Positions 1 through 6,625 of a stretch of 10,266 nucleotides of DNA are shown here, in pieces (position 1 is the stretch's first letter; every line of letters starts with the position of its first letter). Source of the DNA: Opitutales bacterium (GTDB lineage Bacteria; Verrucomicrobiota; Verrucomicrobiia; Opitutales; Intestinicryptomonadaceae); assembly GCA_017633865.1 (NCBI GenBank), contig JAGBOM010000096.1:1-10266 (forward strand). The letters run 5' to 3'. A program made the position numbers and the translations under genes. The notes under the pieces are model-generated. The model saw nothing but the letters and a program-made list of their open reading frames with translations, was not told where the DNA came from and searched no databases.

Positions 1-86
1 AGTATCGGGACTTCTTCCCTGCGGAAAACGGCGGGGTCTCGCTGACGTACCGCCCCGCGTACTTTATCGCAAAATATTTGGGATAG
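1..86 (+). CDS. bioC: C-terminal end of probable malonyl-ACP O-methyltransferase BioC (partial)
   Basis: Only the last 27 codons are present, read from base 3 to the TAG at 84-86. The tail contains TYRPAYFIAKY just before the stop, which resembles the final beta strand of class I SAM-dependent methyltransferases of the BioC type (pattern LTYxPxYxxAxK). BioC methylates the malonyl-ACP carboxyl group to start pimelate synthesis for biotin. The stop lies 7 bases before the bioD start, so the two are almost certainly co-transcribed, and this context supports a biotin gene. The fragment is too short to exclude another methyltransferase or another biotin gene; the gene name is an inference. Confidence 0.5.
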   Translation, partial: YRDFFPAENGGVSLTYRPAYFIAKYLG

Positions 87-93
87 GATTTTT

Positions 94-717
94 ATGGCTG
101 TATTTTTTGTAAGCGGCATCGACACCTCCTGCGGAAAGACCTTCATTACGGGGCTTCTCGCAAAAAGGGAAATTTTAAGCGGCAAAAGCGCAATCACGCA
201 AAAGTTCGTTCAGACGGGCTGCGACGGATTTTCGGAGGACATCGCCGAGCACCGCAGGCTTATGGGCGTCGGCCTTTTCCCCGAGGACATCGACGGCACC
301 ACCTGCCCGTACGTTTTTAAATTCCCCGCCTCTCCGCACCTTTCGGCAAAGCTTGAGGGCGCGCAAATAGACGAGAACATCATTTCTTCGGCAACCGAAA
401 AGCTCTCGAAAAAGTACGGCACCGTTTTTGTGGAGGGCGCGGGCGGGCTGATGGTGCCCGTGCGGGAGGGCTTGCTTACGATAGAATACATATCGCAAAG
501 AAAGCTCCCGCTCATACTTGTTGTGAGCGCGAAATTGGGCAGCATAAACCACGCCCTTTTAAGCTTTGCGGCGTGCCGGTATTTCGGCGTAAATCTCGCG
601 AAAGTCGTTTTCAACAACTACCCGAAAGAGGACGAACGCCTTTCTTCGGAAACGAAGTCCTACATAAAAAAACGCCTGCAAAAGGACTTCCCGAACTGCG
701 AATTTGAGGAATTTTAA
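94..717 (+). CDS. bioD: ATP-dependent dethiobiotin synthetase BioD
   Basis: BioD is cytoplasmic and closes the ureido ring of dethiobiotin from 7,8-diaminopelargonate, CO2 and ATP, the penultimate step of biotin synthesis. The 207-residue length is close to the family norm. Visible motifs are the N-terminal P-loop GIDTSCGKT (residues 8-16, usually GTDTxVGKT), Lys37 in KFVQTG (substrate/carbamate lysine), SPHLSA (80-85) and VEGAGGL (113-119), which carries the acidic residue for Mg-ATP. The ATG at 94 follows the bioC stop by 7 bases and has an AGGA at 85-88 as a weak ribosome-binding site overlapping that stop. The 3' end runs into the start region of the next gene. Family assignment is secure from the motifs; bioB lies far away on the other strand. 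Confidence 0.95.
   Translation: MAVFFVSGIDTSCGKTFITGLLAKREILSGKSAITQKFVQTGCDGFSEDIAEHRRLMGVGLFPEDIDGTTCPYVFKFPASPHLSAKLEGAQIDENIISSATEKLSKKYGTVFVEGAGGLMVPVREGLLTIEYISQRKLPLILVVSAKLGSINHALLSFAACRYFGVNLAKVVFNNYPKEDERLSSETKSYIKKRLQKDFPNCEFEEF
706..710 (+). promoter_or_regulatory. ribosome-binding site favouring the GTG start at 722
   Basis: GAGGA lies inside the last codons of bioD, 11 bases upstream of GTG722. The spacing is slightly long but this is the only purine-rich site near the start. It is downstream of the alternative TTG at 704, so it cannot serve that start. Confidence 0.45.
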
Positions 718-721
718 AGAA

Positions 722-1291
722 GTGGAGCGCCACCTTTTAGAGCCGTTTTTGCCGAAAAACGCGCGGCTTATGATGCTCGGAAGCTTCCCGCCCAAGCCCG
801 AAAAATGGTCCATGAACTTCTACTACCCGAACCCGCAAAACGATATGTGGCGGATTTTCGGGCTTGTGTTTTTTGACGACAAAAGCTTTTTCGAGCGGGT
901 AGAGGGGCGGGGCTTCGACGAAACAAAAATCAAAAATTTCCTGCGCGACAAGGGCATAGCCGTGGGCGACATGGCCAGATTCGTCAACAGCGCCCGCGGC
1001 ACCGCCTCCGACAAGGATTTGGAAATCCTCGAAACGCTGAATATAGCTAAAACCCTTTTAAAAATCCCGCATTGCGCGGCGCTCGCCGCCACGGGGCAAA
1101 AGGCTTGCGGAGCCTTGGCAAAAGCCGCAAACTGCCCGATTCCGCAAATGGGGGAATTTGCCGAAGCAGAAATCCTATCCCGCAAGCTTAAAATTTTCCG
1201 CATGCCGTCCTCCTCGAGGGCGTACCCCATGAGGCTTGAGGAAAAGGCGCGGTTTTATGAGTCGATGTTTTCACGCCTCGGCCTTCTCTAA
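722..1291 (+). CDS. uracil-DNA glycosylase family protein (Mug/UDG-like, GSFPP type)
   Basis: This is a likely DNA-repair glycosylase of the UDG superfamily that removes uracil, hypoxanthine or a related damaged base. Numbered from the GTG at 722 (189 residues), motif 1 is LGSFPP (19-24), followed by FYYPNPQNDMWRIFG (34-48), the region that contacts the flipped base in this fold. ATGQKA (123-128) is internal and PSSSRAYP (162-169) is the C-terminal family motif. The frame is also open from a TTG at 704, which would overlap bioD by 14 bases. I prefer GTG722 because GAGGA (706-710) sits upstream of it, TTG704 has no such site, and family members begin near ERHxLxPFLPxNA. The exact substrate cannot be read from sequence. 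It appears translationally linked to bioD. Confidence 0.85.
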   Translation: MERHLLEPFLPKNARLMMLGSFPPKPEKWSMNFYYPNPQNDMWRIFGLVFFDDKSFFERVEGRGFDETKIKNFLRDKGIAVGDMARFVNSARGTASDKDLEILETLNIAKTLLKIPHCAALAATGQKACGALAKAANCPIPQMGEFAEAEILSRKLKIFRMPSSSRAYPMRLEEKARFYESMFSRLGLL

Positions 1292-1298
1292 TTTTGTC

Positions 1299-1323
1299 TA
1301 CAGCTTAAAGCGCAAGAGCTGTA
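1299..1323. repeat. short inverted repeat after the glycosylase gene
   Basis: TACAGCT (1299-1305) and AGCTGTA (1317-1323) form a perfect 7-bp stem with an 11-base loop, starting 8 bases after the glycosylase stop. There is no T-run after it, so it is not a classical intrinsic terminator. It could still be a 3' RNA structure. A second stem, GCGCTT/AAGCGC (1382-1387 and 1394-1399, 6-base loop), lies just ahead of the next gene. Confidence 0.35.
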
Positions 1324-1429
1324 CGCCATAATCCGTCTTGACTTTTGAGGGCTCGAGCCATAGCGTTAGCAGTTAAATAATGCGCTTTTCTCTAAGCGCG
1401 TTGACCCTCGATTTTTAGCATTAAAAAAT

Positions 1430-2260
1430 ATGGAACTTGTTAAATGTACGATAGAAAACCGCGTCGCTTTTTTGGAAATGCAAAACTCCAAAAAGCTCAA
1501 CTGCCTCAGCCGCGCATTGTGCAACGAGCTGATTGAGGGCTTTGCGAGCCTTAAAAATCGGGACATTTTGGCGATTGTAATCTGCGCCGAAAAAGGCTGC
1601 AAGGTTTGGAGCGCGGGCCACGACATCAAGGAGCTTCCCACCGACAGCAACGACCCGCTCTCTTTCAACGTCGCCATGGAAAAGCTTTTGCGCGAGGTTC
1701 AAAACGCGATTGTCCCCGTTATCGCGCTTGTCGAAGGCTCGGTCTGGGGAGGAGCCTGCGACCTTTGCACCGTTTGCGATATGATTGTCGCCTCCGACAC
1801 CTCCACTTTCGCGATTACCCCCGCTAAAATCGGCATACCCTACAACACGTCGGGCATTATGCATTTTGTCAACACCATGAGCCTAAACAAGGCAAAGGAG
1901 CTGTTTTTCACGGCCTCGCCGATTTCCTCTCAGGACGCTTACAACATGGGCTTTGTAAACTACGTCGCAAGCCCCGAAAAACTCCGCGACGTTTTGGAGG
2001 AAAAAATCCTAAGCAAAATGCGCGGCAATTCGGTTTTGGCAATCAGCGCGATAAAGCGCCAGTTCTCGCTTTTAACAAGGGCGACAGCCAACCTGCCCAT
2101 GGAGGCGTTTGAGAACATACAAGACATGCGCCGCCTCGCCTACCAAGACGGCGCGGACTACATCGAAGGCATTTCGGCGTTTATCGAAAAGCGCAAGCCC
2201 GTCTTTAAGGGCAAGGCCTGCGACCTCGACGCCATTTTGGAAAAAGACAAAAAAATCTAA
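1430..2260 (+). CDS. scpB: methylmalonyl-CoA decarboxylase, crotonase superfamily (ScpB/YgfG-like)
   Basis: A crotonase-fold enzyme expected to decarboxylate methylmalonyl-CoA to propionyl-CoA in the cytoplasm. Similarity to E. coli ScpB (YgfG) can be followed along the whole protein: KLN near residue 23, SAGHDIKELP (61-70), VEGSVWGGA (101-109), TSTFAITPAKIGIPYN (124-139), ELFFTASPIS, and a C-terminal EKRKPVFKG. The oxyanion-hole residues of the E. coli enzyme, His66, Gly110 and Tyr140, align with His64, Gly108 and Tyr138. The E. coli Glu113 position is Asp111 here. The protein is 276 residues against 261, the excess being a short charged C-terminal tail. No ribosome-binding site is visible before the ATG. 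No mutase or CoA-transferase partner is seen in the window, so its pathway (propionate formation or acyl-CoA clean-up) is unclear. Confidence 0.88.
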   Translation: MELVKCTIENRVAFLEMQNSKKLNCLSRALCNELIEGFASLKNRDILAIVICAEKGCKVWSAGHDIKELPTDSNDPLSFNVAMEKLLREVQNAIVPVIALVEGSVWGGACDLCTVCDMIVASDTSTFAITPAKIGIPYNTSGIMHFVNTMSLNKAKELFFTASPISSQDAYNMGFVNYVASPEKLRDVLEEKILSKMRGNSVLAISAIKRQFSLLTRATANLPMEAFENIQDMRRLAYQDGADYIEGISAFIEKRKPVFKGKACDLDAILEKDKKI

Positions 2261-2322
2261 ATAAAATCCCTGAAACAATAAAAAGCCGTTAAAAGCTCCG
2301 AATTAAAAAATAAAGGGGAAAG

Positions 2323-3000
2323 ATGGTTCTTCTAATAGCTTTAACTCTAATAATGGGCGGAATTGCCGCCCCCGCCTATGCCGATGCAATCTCTTGCGAC
2401 AATAGCGGATTCGCCAAAGTGTATACCGTTATTGACGACGCTGTGTACGACCTGCGCTACTATTCGCCCTACAACTTTACGGGCAATAAAATCAGGGGCT
2501 ACAAGGCGCCCGTCGCCTACATGACAAAAGAGGCGCTGCAAGCATTGGCGATAGCAGCAGCCGACCTGCGAAAACAGGGATACAGAATTTTGATTTGGGA
2601 CACATACCGCCCGCAAAAGGCGGTCGACAACTTCGTGGAATGGATAAACAATCCGTCTGACGAAGGCAACAAGAGCTTTTATCCGGAGCTTAAGAAGTCG
2701 GATTTATTGAAGGGAAACTACATCGCCGAAAAATCGGGGCACACGAGGGGCAGCACAGTGGATTTAACCATAATAAAAATGGACGGCTCCTTTGTCGACA
2801 TGGGCGGGACGTTCGATCTTTTCAGCGAAATTTCGCACCCCGACTACAAAAATTTGACGCCGGAGCAGATAAAGAACCGTAAAATCCTGCACGACGCCAT
2901 GATTAACGCCGGCTTTGTCGGCATCGACTCGGAATGGTGGCACTTCACCCTCAAAGACGAGCCCTACAAAGACACCTACTTCAACTTCGACGTCGAATAA
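2323..3000 (+). CDS. exported D-alanyl-D-alanine dipeptidase, VanX/DdpX family (peptidase M15D)
   Basis: A zinc dipeptidase predicted to cleave D-Ala-D-Ala outside the cytoplasm. A hydrophobic stretch (residues 2-16) ending in AYA-DA (cleavage near 20/21) reads as a signal peptide, but it has no Lys or Arg near the N-terminus, which is unusual. The catalytic pattern is complete: WDTYRP with Arg96, SGHTRGSTVDLT with Zn ligands His140 and Asp147, and SEWWHF with catalytic Glu204 and Zn ligand His207. The spacings match VanX (H116, D123, E181, H184, R71). The start is fixed by an in-frame TAA at 2311-2313 and an AAGGGG ribosome-binding site 4 bases before the ATG. No vanA/vanH or two-component genes lie nearby, so a role in peptidoglycan dipeptide recycling (as with DdpX) is more likely than vancomycin resistance. 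Confidence 0.9.
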   Translation: MVLLIALTLIMGGIAAPAYADAISCDNSGFAKVYTVIDDAVYDLRYYSPYNFTGNKIRGYKAPVAYMTKEALQALAIAAADLRKQGYRILIWDTYRPQKAVDNFVEWINNPSDEGNKSFYPELKKSDLLKGNYIAEKSGHTRGSTVDLTIIKMDGSFVDMGGTFDLFSEISHPDYKNLTPEQIKNRKILHDAMINAGFVGIDSEWWHFTLKDEPYKDTYFNFDVE

Positions 3001-3055
3001 CCCTAGCCGAATTGCAGACGACCCAACAAACCGGGCTAAAATTCACAAAAACACC

Positions 3056-3068
3056 CGCCAAAATGGCG
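3056..3068 (-). terminator. weak candidate terminator between convergent genes
   Basis: CGCCA (3056-3060) and TGGCG (3064-3068) form a 5-bp stem with a 3-base loop, 8 bases after the stop of the minus-strand amidohydrolase gene. Read on the minus strand the hairpin is followed by GGTGTTTTTG, a short T-run. The position between convergent genes fits a terminator but the stem is short. Confidence 0.4.
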
Positions 3069-3075
3069 AATAAGA

Positions 3076-4326
3076 TTAAGAATTGGCCATTAAAACGGCG
3101 CAAACTTTTTTGAAACCGGAAACTATTTCAGACTCATGGGGAATAATCTTATTTCTCATAAGGGGTTTCCCGTCGCAAAAAACGTCTGTTATGCACGAAC
3201 TATCGGCCGCATAAATCATATTCGACTTAAAATTATTATTTGGAAGCAAAAATTGATTGTCCATATCGACCATTATAAAATCGGCTAAATTTGCTTCCTT
3301 AATTTCCCCTGCATTAAACCCGAAGGCATTAAATCCGTTCTTGGTTGCCATTCCAAAAATATCGCCAACTTTGCCTGCCAAAACGGAATCCGCTTGGTTT
3401 TTAGCGGACAATGCGGCCAATTTCATTTCAGAAATCATGGATAAAGAATTATTGGAAGAGACACTGTCTGTTCCCAAGCCCGGCTTTATCCCTGCGTCCA
3501 AATACTTCTGCAAAGGCATCTGCCCGGATCCTAATTTCAAATTGGAAGTCGGGCAATGCGCCAAAACCGTCCCTGTCCGCTTAACAAGTTCGATTTCGCC
3601 ATCGTCTAGATGGACAGCGTGCGCGAAGTGCGTCTTAGGCCCCATAACGCCCCACTTATACAGCAATTCAACAGGGCGGCAGCCAAATTTTTTGATGCAA
3701 TCGTCAACTTCTTTTTGTGTTTCTGAAACGTGGATTTGAAAGTAGATGCCATATTTTTTAGCCAAATCTGAAAACGTTTTAATTAGTTTTTGCGAACAAG
3801 TATAAATGGAATGGCAGCAAAGAACTTTTTTGATTCTGGGATTGTCGATGGGCATTTCTAAAAACTGAACTGCTTGTTGAACGGAGTGCTCAGTGTTTTT
3901 ATCGTCAGATAAATCCATTCCAAGATACGGTATGAGAGCTCTAAGCCCCATATCTTGCGCGGCTTTCAGCGTTCCCGATGAATGAAAATGCATGTCCGCA
4001 AAACATGTTGTCCCCGTCTTTACCATTTCAAGAAGAGCGTACCGCGACAGCGGATAAATATGCTCGGGCTTTAATTTGGCTTCGCGCGGAAAAATATCTT
4101 GGTCCAGCCAATCAAACAAATTCTTATCTTCGCCGATTCCGCGCAAAAACATCATGGTGGTATGAGTGTGCGCGTTGCAAAATGAAGGCAAAATAGCCTT
4201 GCCTGCGCAATCTATTACCTCGCCGGCCGGAATATCTATTTTATCAGAGATTTTCTCTATTCTATTTCCTTTAATTAGAATATCGCATATTTTATTATTA
4301 AGAAAAACTCTTTGCAGCAAAATCAT
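3076..4326 (-). CDS. amidohydrolase, 5'-methylthioadenosine/S-adenosylhomocysteine deaminase-like
   Basis: A 416-residue cytoplasmic metal-dependent amidohydrolase of the TRZ/ATZ/MtaD group, which deaminates MTA, SAH or related adenosine compounds in salvage. An N-terminal beta-sandwich segment precedes the TIM barrel. Metal-site motifs are NAHTHTTMMFLRG (His53, His55), HVSETQKE (His199, Glu202), HFAHAVHLDD (His233, His236, His239), HCPTSNLKLGSG (258-268) and GLGTDSVSSNNSLSM (Asp287). The length is typical. The gene is visibly A+T-richer than its neighbours: two sampled 60-base lines are 33% and 40% G+C, against about 60% in adjacent genes. This suggests a different origin. It starts 23 bases after the flavoprotein stop and may share its transcript. 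No ribosome-binding site is evident. Substrate is inferred; guanine or other aminohydrolase activity is possible. Confidence 0.82.
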   Translation of the reverse strand: MILLQRVFLNNKICDILIKGNRIEKISDKIDIPAGEVIDCAGKAILPSFCNAHTHTTMMFLRGIGEDKNLFDWLDQDIFPREAKLKPEHIYPLSRYALLEMVKTGTTCFADMHFHSSGTLKAAQDMGLRALIPYLGMDLSDDKNTEHSVQQAVQFLEMPIDNPRIKKVLCCHSIYTCSQKLIKTFSDLAKKYGIYFQIHVSETQKEVDDCIKKFGCRPVELLYKWGVMGPKTHFAHAVHLDDGEIELVKRTGTVLAHCPTSNLKLGSGQMPLQKYLDAGIKPGLGTDSVSSNNSLSMISEMKLAALSAKNQADSVLAGKVGDIFGMATKNGFNAFGFNAGEIKEANLADFIMVDMDNQFLLPNNNFKSNMIYAADSSCITDVFCDGKPLMRNKIIPHESEIVSGFKKVCAVLMANS

Positions 4327-4349
4327 TATATTTATTACTTTTTAAATTA

Positions 4350-4895
4350 CTAAATCAACTTTATGGACTTGCCCATTTCGTATGCTTTTTTCATTGCGGG
4401 CTTGGTTTTGATTTCGCCCTTTTCGTAAACGCCGTGGCCGTAGATTATCCCGCGCTCCTTCGCCCCTTCGACGCAATCGGCGTAGCCGCGGAAGCACTCT
4501 ATCGTCCTTTCAAGCCCGGCTTTGCCGTCGGCGCAGGTTGCGATATAGTAAAAATCCTTGTTCTTGACCTCCGTCCAACGCGCGACAGTCCTGTCTATCA
4601 GCGCTTTTAGCTGCGCGTTAATCGAGTAAAAATACACGGGGCTTGCAAGCACAAGAACGTCGGCGTCTATTATTTTTTGCAGGATTTGCGCCATGTCGTC
4701 TTTTATTGCGCATTCGCCATTGTGGCTTGTGCAGTAGTAGCAGCCGTTGCAGTATCCTATTTTCTTTTTTGCGACGTTTATTTTTTCGACATCGCAGCCC
4801 GCCTCTTTCGCGCCTCTCATAAATTCGTCGCACAAAATATCAGAGTTGCCGCCAATCCGCGGGCTACCCGATAATATTAGAACCTTTTTTGACAT
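4350..4895 (-). CDS. iron-sulfur flavoprotein / NADPH-dependent FMN reductase family
   Basis: A 181-residue flavodoxin-fold protein. The N-terminal phosphate-binding loop for FMN is SGSPRIGGNSD (9-19). A compact cysteine motif C-x2-C-x2-C-x6-C (Cys49, 52, 55, 62) follows, as in the iron-sulfur flavoproteins of anaerobes that carry a [4Fe-4S] cluster beside FMN. DDM (66-68) and ASPVYFYSINAQLKALIDR (84-102) are the usual next blocks; the latter borders the flavin and dimer interface. Probable role: electron transfer or quinone/nitro-compound reduction, partner unknown. An in-frame ATG lies 4 codons upstream at 4907, but GAGG at 4902-4905, which overlaps that codon, is placed 6 bases before the ATG at 4895, so I use the latter. 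The gene follows the PEP-CTERM gene by 31 bases. Confidence 0.82.
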   Translation of the reverse strand: MSKKVLILSGSPRIGGNSDILCDEFMRGAKEAGCDVEKINVAKKKIGYCNGCYYCTSHNGECAIKDDMAQILQKIIDADVLVLASPVYFYSINAQLKALIDRTVARWTEVKNKDFYYIATCADGKAGLERTIECFRGYADCVEGAKERGIIYGHGVYEKGEIKTKPAMKKAYEMGKSIKLI

Positions 4896-4901
4896 AGTAC
4901 G

Positions 4902-4905
4902 CCTC
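4902..4905 (-). promoter_or_regulatory. ribosome-binding site deciding the flavoprotein start
   Basis: On the minus strand GAGG sits 6 bases upstream of the ATG at 4895 and overlaps the alternative upstream ATG at 4907, which itself has no such site. This supports the shorter protein beginning MSKKVLILSG. Confidence 0.6.
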
Positions 4906-4926
4906 ATATTTCAATTTGCCGTATTT

Positions 4927-6543
4927 TTATCGATTATTTGACTTTCTGCGGCTGGCGGCAAGAGCAAGAGCCAGCGCCCCAAAGATTGCCGCATAAGTTG
5001 CGGGCTCGGGAATTTCCCCAAATACAATCTGGAATTGATTTTCAAAAATTCTGTAATCCCATTCGCCCGAATATGCTTTGCCGCCAACGCTAAAGAACAG
5101 GTTTTCGCCGGCTTCAAACATATCCGCGCCCGTTATGCGCGAATCGTCCTCCCAGCCCATTACGGAAAGAGCGAAAATCCCTGAAGGGTCGAACTCGCCA
5201 TCGATGTTCACCCGCAAAATTGCGCCGTCTTCAAACGCAAGCCCCGCGCCGCTTTCAACGCTAATCAAAGTCGAGCCCGCGGCGTCGGTGTTTATAATAA
5301 GATTGCCGCCGTCTGATATTGTAAGCGTTTTGCCGTTTGCAACATCAAGCTCCGCGCCGGTTTCGAGCCTCAGCGTCGCCCCGCCCGAAACAGACGCGTC
5401 AGCTTCGGAAATTTTTGCGGCAGTCTCATGAACGCCTATTGAAAGAGAGTCGGCGGAAGAGGCCATCGAGAAATTTTTTATAGCGCCGTCTTCCATGATG
5501 GTATTTTTGTAAATTGGGTCGCCCGTTGCCTGCTCCAGATATGCGCCGCGCAGGTCGGCGGCGGTGAAGTTTGCGCCGTCCAAATCCGTCTCGGTAAAGT
5601 CCGCGCCCGTTAAATTCGCGCCGGTGAAATTCACATTCGGCAAGTACGCAAAAGAGAAGAGCGCACCCGCCATATTTTGGCCTGAAAAGTCCCAGCCGTC
5701 TGCATAGTTGTAGGAAAAAGCGATGCTGCCCAAATTTTTGTCTTTGTAGCTTTTTGTGGAAAAGAGCTGCTCTTGGGTAAAGCCGAACTCGAGAGTTTTC
5801 GACAGGTCCGCGCCGACAATCGAAGCGTTTGTAAAATCCGCGTCCGTCAGGGTTGCCCCGTAAAAATCCGCTTTGCATAAATTAGCCTCGGAGAAATCCG
5901 CGCCCGACAAGTTTGACGACTCAAAACTGGATTCCTCTAAATTCTGGTTTGAGAAATTCCAGCCGCTGAGGTCGTTGCCCCACAGGCTTACGCCGGTCAA
6001 AATTTTGTCTTGGTAGCTTTTTGTGGAATAGAGCTGCTCTTTTGTGAATCCGTTTTCGACAGTTTTCTGCAGGCGCGCTTCGGTTATTATCGAGTTTGCA
6101 AAATTTGCGCCCGTCAAGTTGGAAAAACTAAACACCGTAGCGTTTAAATTTTGGCCGGAAAAATCCCAGCCGCTGAGGTCGTTTCTCGCGATTTCGACAG
6201 AGCTCAAATCCTTGTCTTTATAGTTTTTTGTGGAATAGAACTGTTCTTTGGTAAATCCGCCCGAAGTTGTTTCCGAGAAGCTCGCGCCTGTTATTATTGC
6301 ATCGGTAAAATTAGCGCCGGCGAAAGTCGCCTCGTCGGCCCATAAATCAGTGAAGTTTGCCGAGGTTAAATTCGCGTTGTCAAAATGCGCCTCGGTTGCC
6401 AATGCGCCCACCCAGCTTGAGTTTACGAGGCTTTGGCCTGAAAAGTCCCAATAGGTTAGGTCTTGGCCGTCGTAGTTTTCGTTGTCGGCAAAAGCGGCGA
6501 AAGCCGCGGGAATTATTAGGGAAAGCAAGATTGTTTTTTTCAT
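4927..6543 (-). CDS. secreted pentapeptide-repeat protein with PEP-CTERM sorting tail
   Basis: A 538-residue surface or exported protein of unknown function. Numbered from the ATG at 6543: a signal peptide MKKTILLSLIIPAAFAAFA (1-19); pentapeptide A(N/D)LxxANF-type repeats (about 24-338); a Gly/Asp/Ser-rich region of short beta-strand-like repeats (about 364-453), reminiscent of autotransporter passengers; then PEP (512-514), a hydrophobic helix and a basic SRRK end. That tail is the PEP-CTERM signal handled by an exosortase. The pentapeptide part contains three modules, each opening with GFT(K/Q)EQ(F/L)(Y/F)STK(N/S)Y and continuing to a WDFSGQN-like strand, starting at residues 96, 165 and 254. 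An in-frame ATG 7 codons upstream exists, but the signal peptide argues for this start. No ribosome-binding site is obvious. No exosortase gene is in the window. Confidence 0.85.
   Translation of the reverse strand: MKKTILLSLIIPAAFAAFADNENYDGQDLTYWDFSGQSLVNSSWVGALATEAHFDNANLTSANFTDLWADEATFAGANFTDAIITGASFSETTSGGFTKEQFYSTKNYKDKDLSSVEIARNDLSGWDFSGQNLNATVFSFSNLTGANFANSIITEARLQKTVENGFTKEQLYSTKSYQDKILTGVSLWGNDLSGWNFSNQNLEESSFESSNLSGADFSEANLCKADFYGATLTDADFTNASIVGADLSKTLEFGFTQEQLFSTKSYKDKNLGSIAFSYNYADGWDFSGQNMAGALFSFAYLPNVNFTGANLTGADFTETDLDGANFTAADLRGAYLEQATGDPIYKNTIMEDGAIKNFSMASSADSLSIGVHETAAKISEADASVSGGATLRLETGAELDVANGKTLTISDGGNLIINTDAAGSTLISVESGAGLAFEDGAILRVNIDGEFDPSGIFALSVMGWEDDSRITGADMFEAGENLFFSVGGKAYSGEWDYRIFENQFQIVFGEIPEPATYAAIFGALALALAASRRKSNNR
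5530..6258 (-). repeat. three tandem modules within the pentapeptide protein
   Basis: Module 1 occupies 6052-6258 (69 codons), module 2 5785-6051 (89 codons) and module 3 about 5530-5784 (85 codons). Each starts with GFTxEQ, then STK-Y-x-DK, then a GWDFSGQN or GWNFSNQN block, then two to six pentapeptide units. A partial copy lacking the GFTxEQ header, with YDGQDL and WDFSGQ, begins the mature protein. DNA of the headers is also alike, for example the shared stretch tttgtggaa/agctgctct, suggesting internal duplication. Confidence 0.8.
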
Positions 6544-6572
6544 AATTAAACTAGCGTTTGGCATTGCATTTA

Positions 6573-6601
6573 TTTAGATAATATTTTTGCGCCGCAGTCA
6601 A
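6573..6601 (-). promoter_or_regulatory. candidate promoter of the pentapeptide protein gene
   Basis: On the minus strand TTGACT (6596-6601) is followed after 17 bases by TCTAAA (6573-6578). The -35 box is 5 of 6 to consensus and the -10 box is weak. It would give a leader of roughly 25 bases before ATG6543. Confidence 0.33.
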
Positions 6602-6625
6602 TAAAAAAGCAGAAAGCCACAAGCC

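Noticed and set aside
175..617. Two long open frames antisense to bioD (125 and 135 codons)
   Set aside because: They lie wholly opposite bioD, have no recognisable motifs, are rich in Arg and low-complexity residues, and arise from the G+C-rich codon pattern of bioD.
2323..3000. A vancomycin-resistance cluster around the VanX-like gene
   Set aside because: No D-lactate ligase, dehydrogenase or VanRS-type sensor genes are adjacent, and the protein has a signal peptide unlike cytoplasmic VanX.
3257..3739. A 160-codon + strand open frame opposite the amidohydrolase gene
   Set aside because: It is a mirror of the amidohydrolase coding strand, with no ribosome-binding site and no family features.
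5530..6258. Possible CRISPR or non-coding tandem repeat array
   Set aside because: The periodicity is in-frame and encodes pentapeptide modules of unequal length; there are no short identical repeats with unique spacers.
5078..6545. Open frames overlapping the pentapeptide protein in other frames (for example 5426-5878 minus and 5078-5431 plus)
   Set aside because: They arise from the repetitive composition of the real gene; the encoded sequences are Arg- or Ser/Ala-rich without domains.
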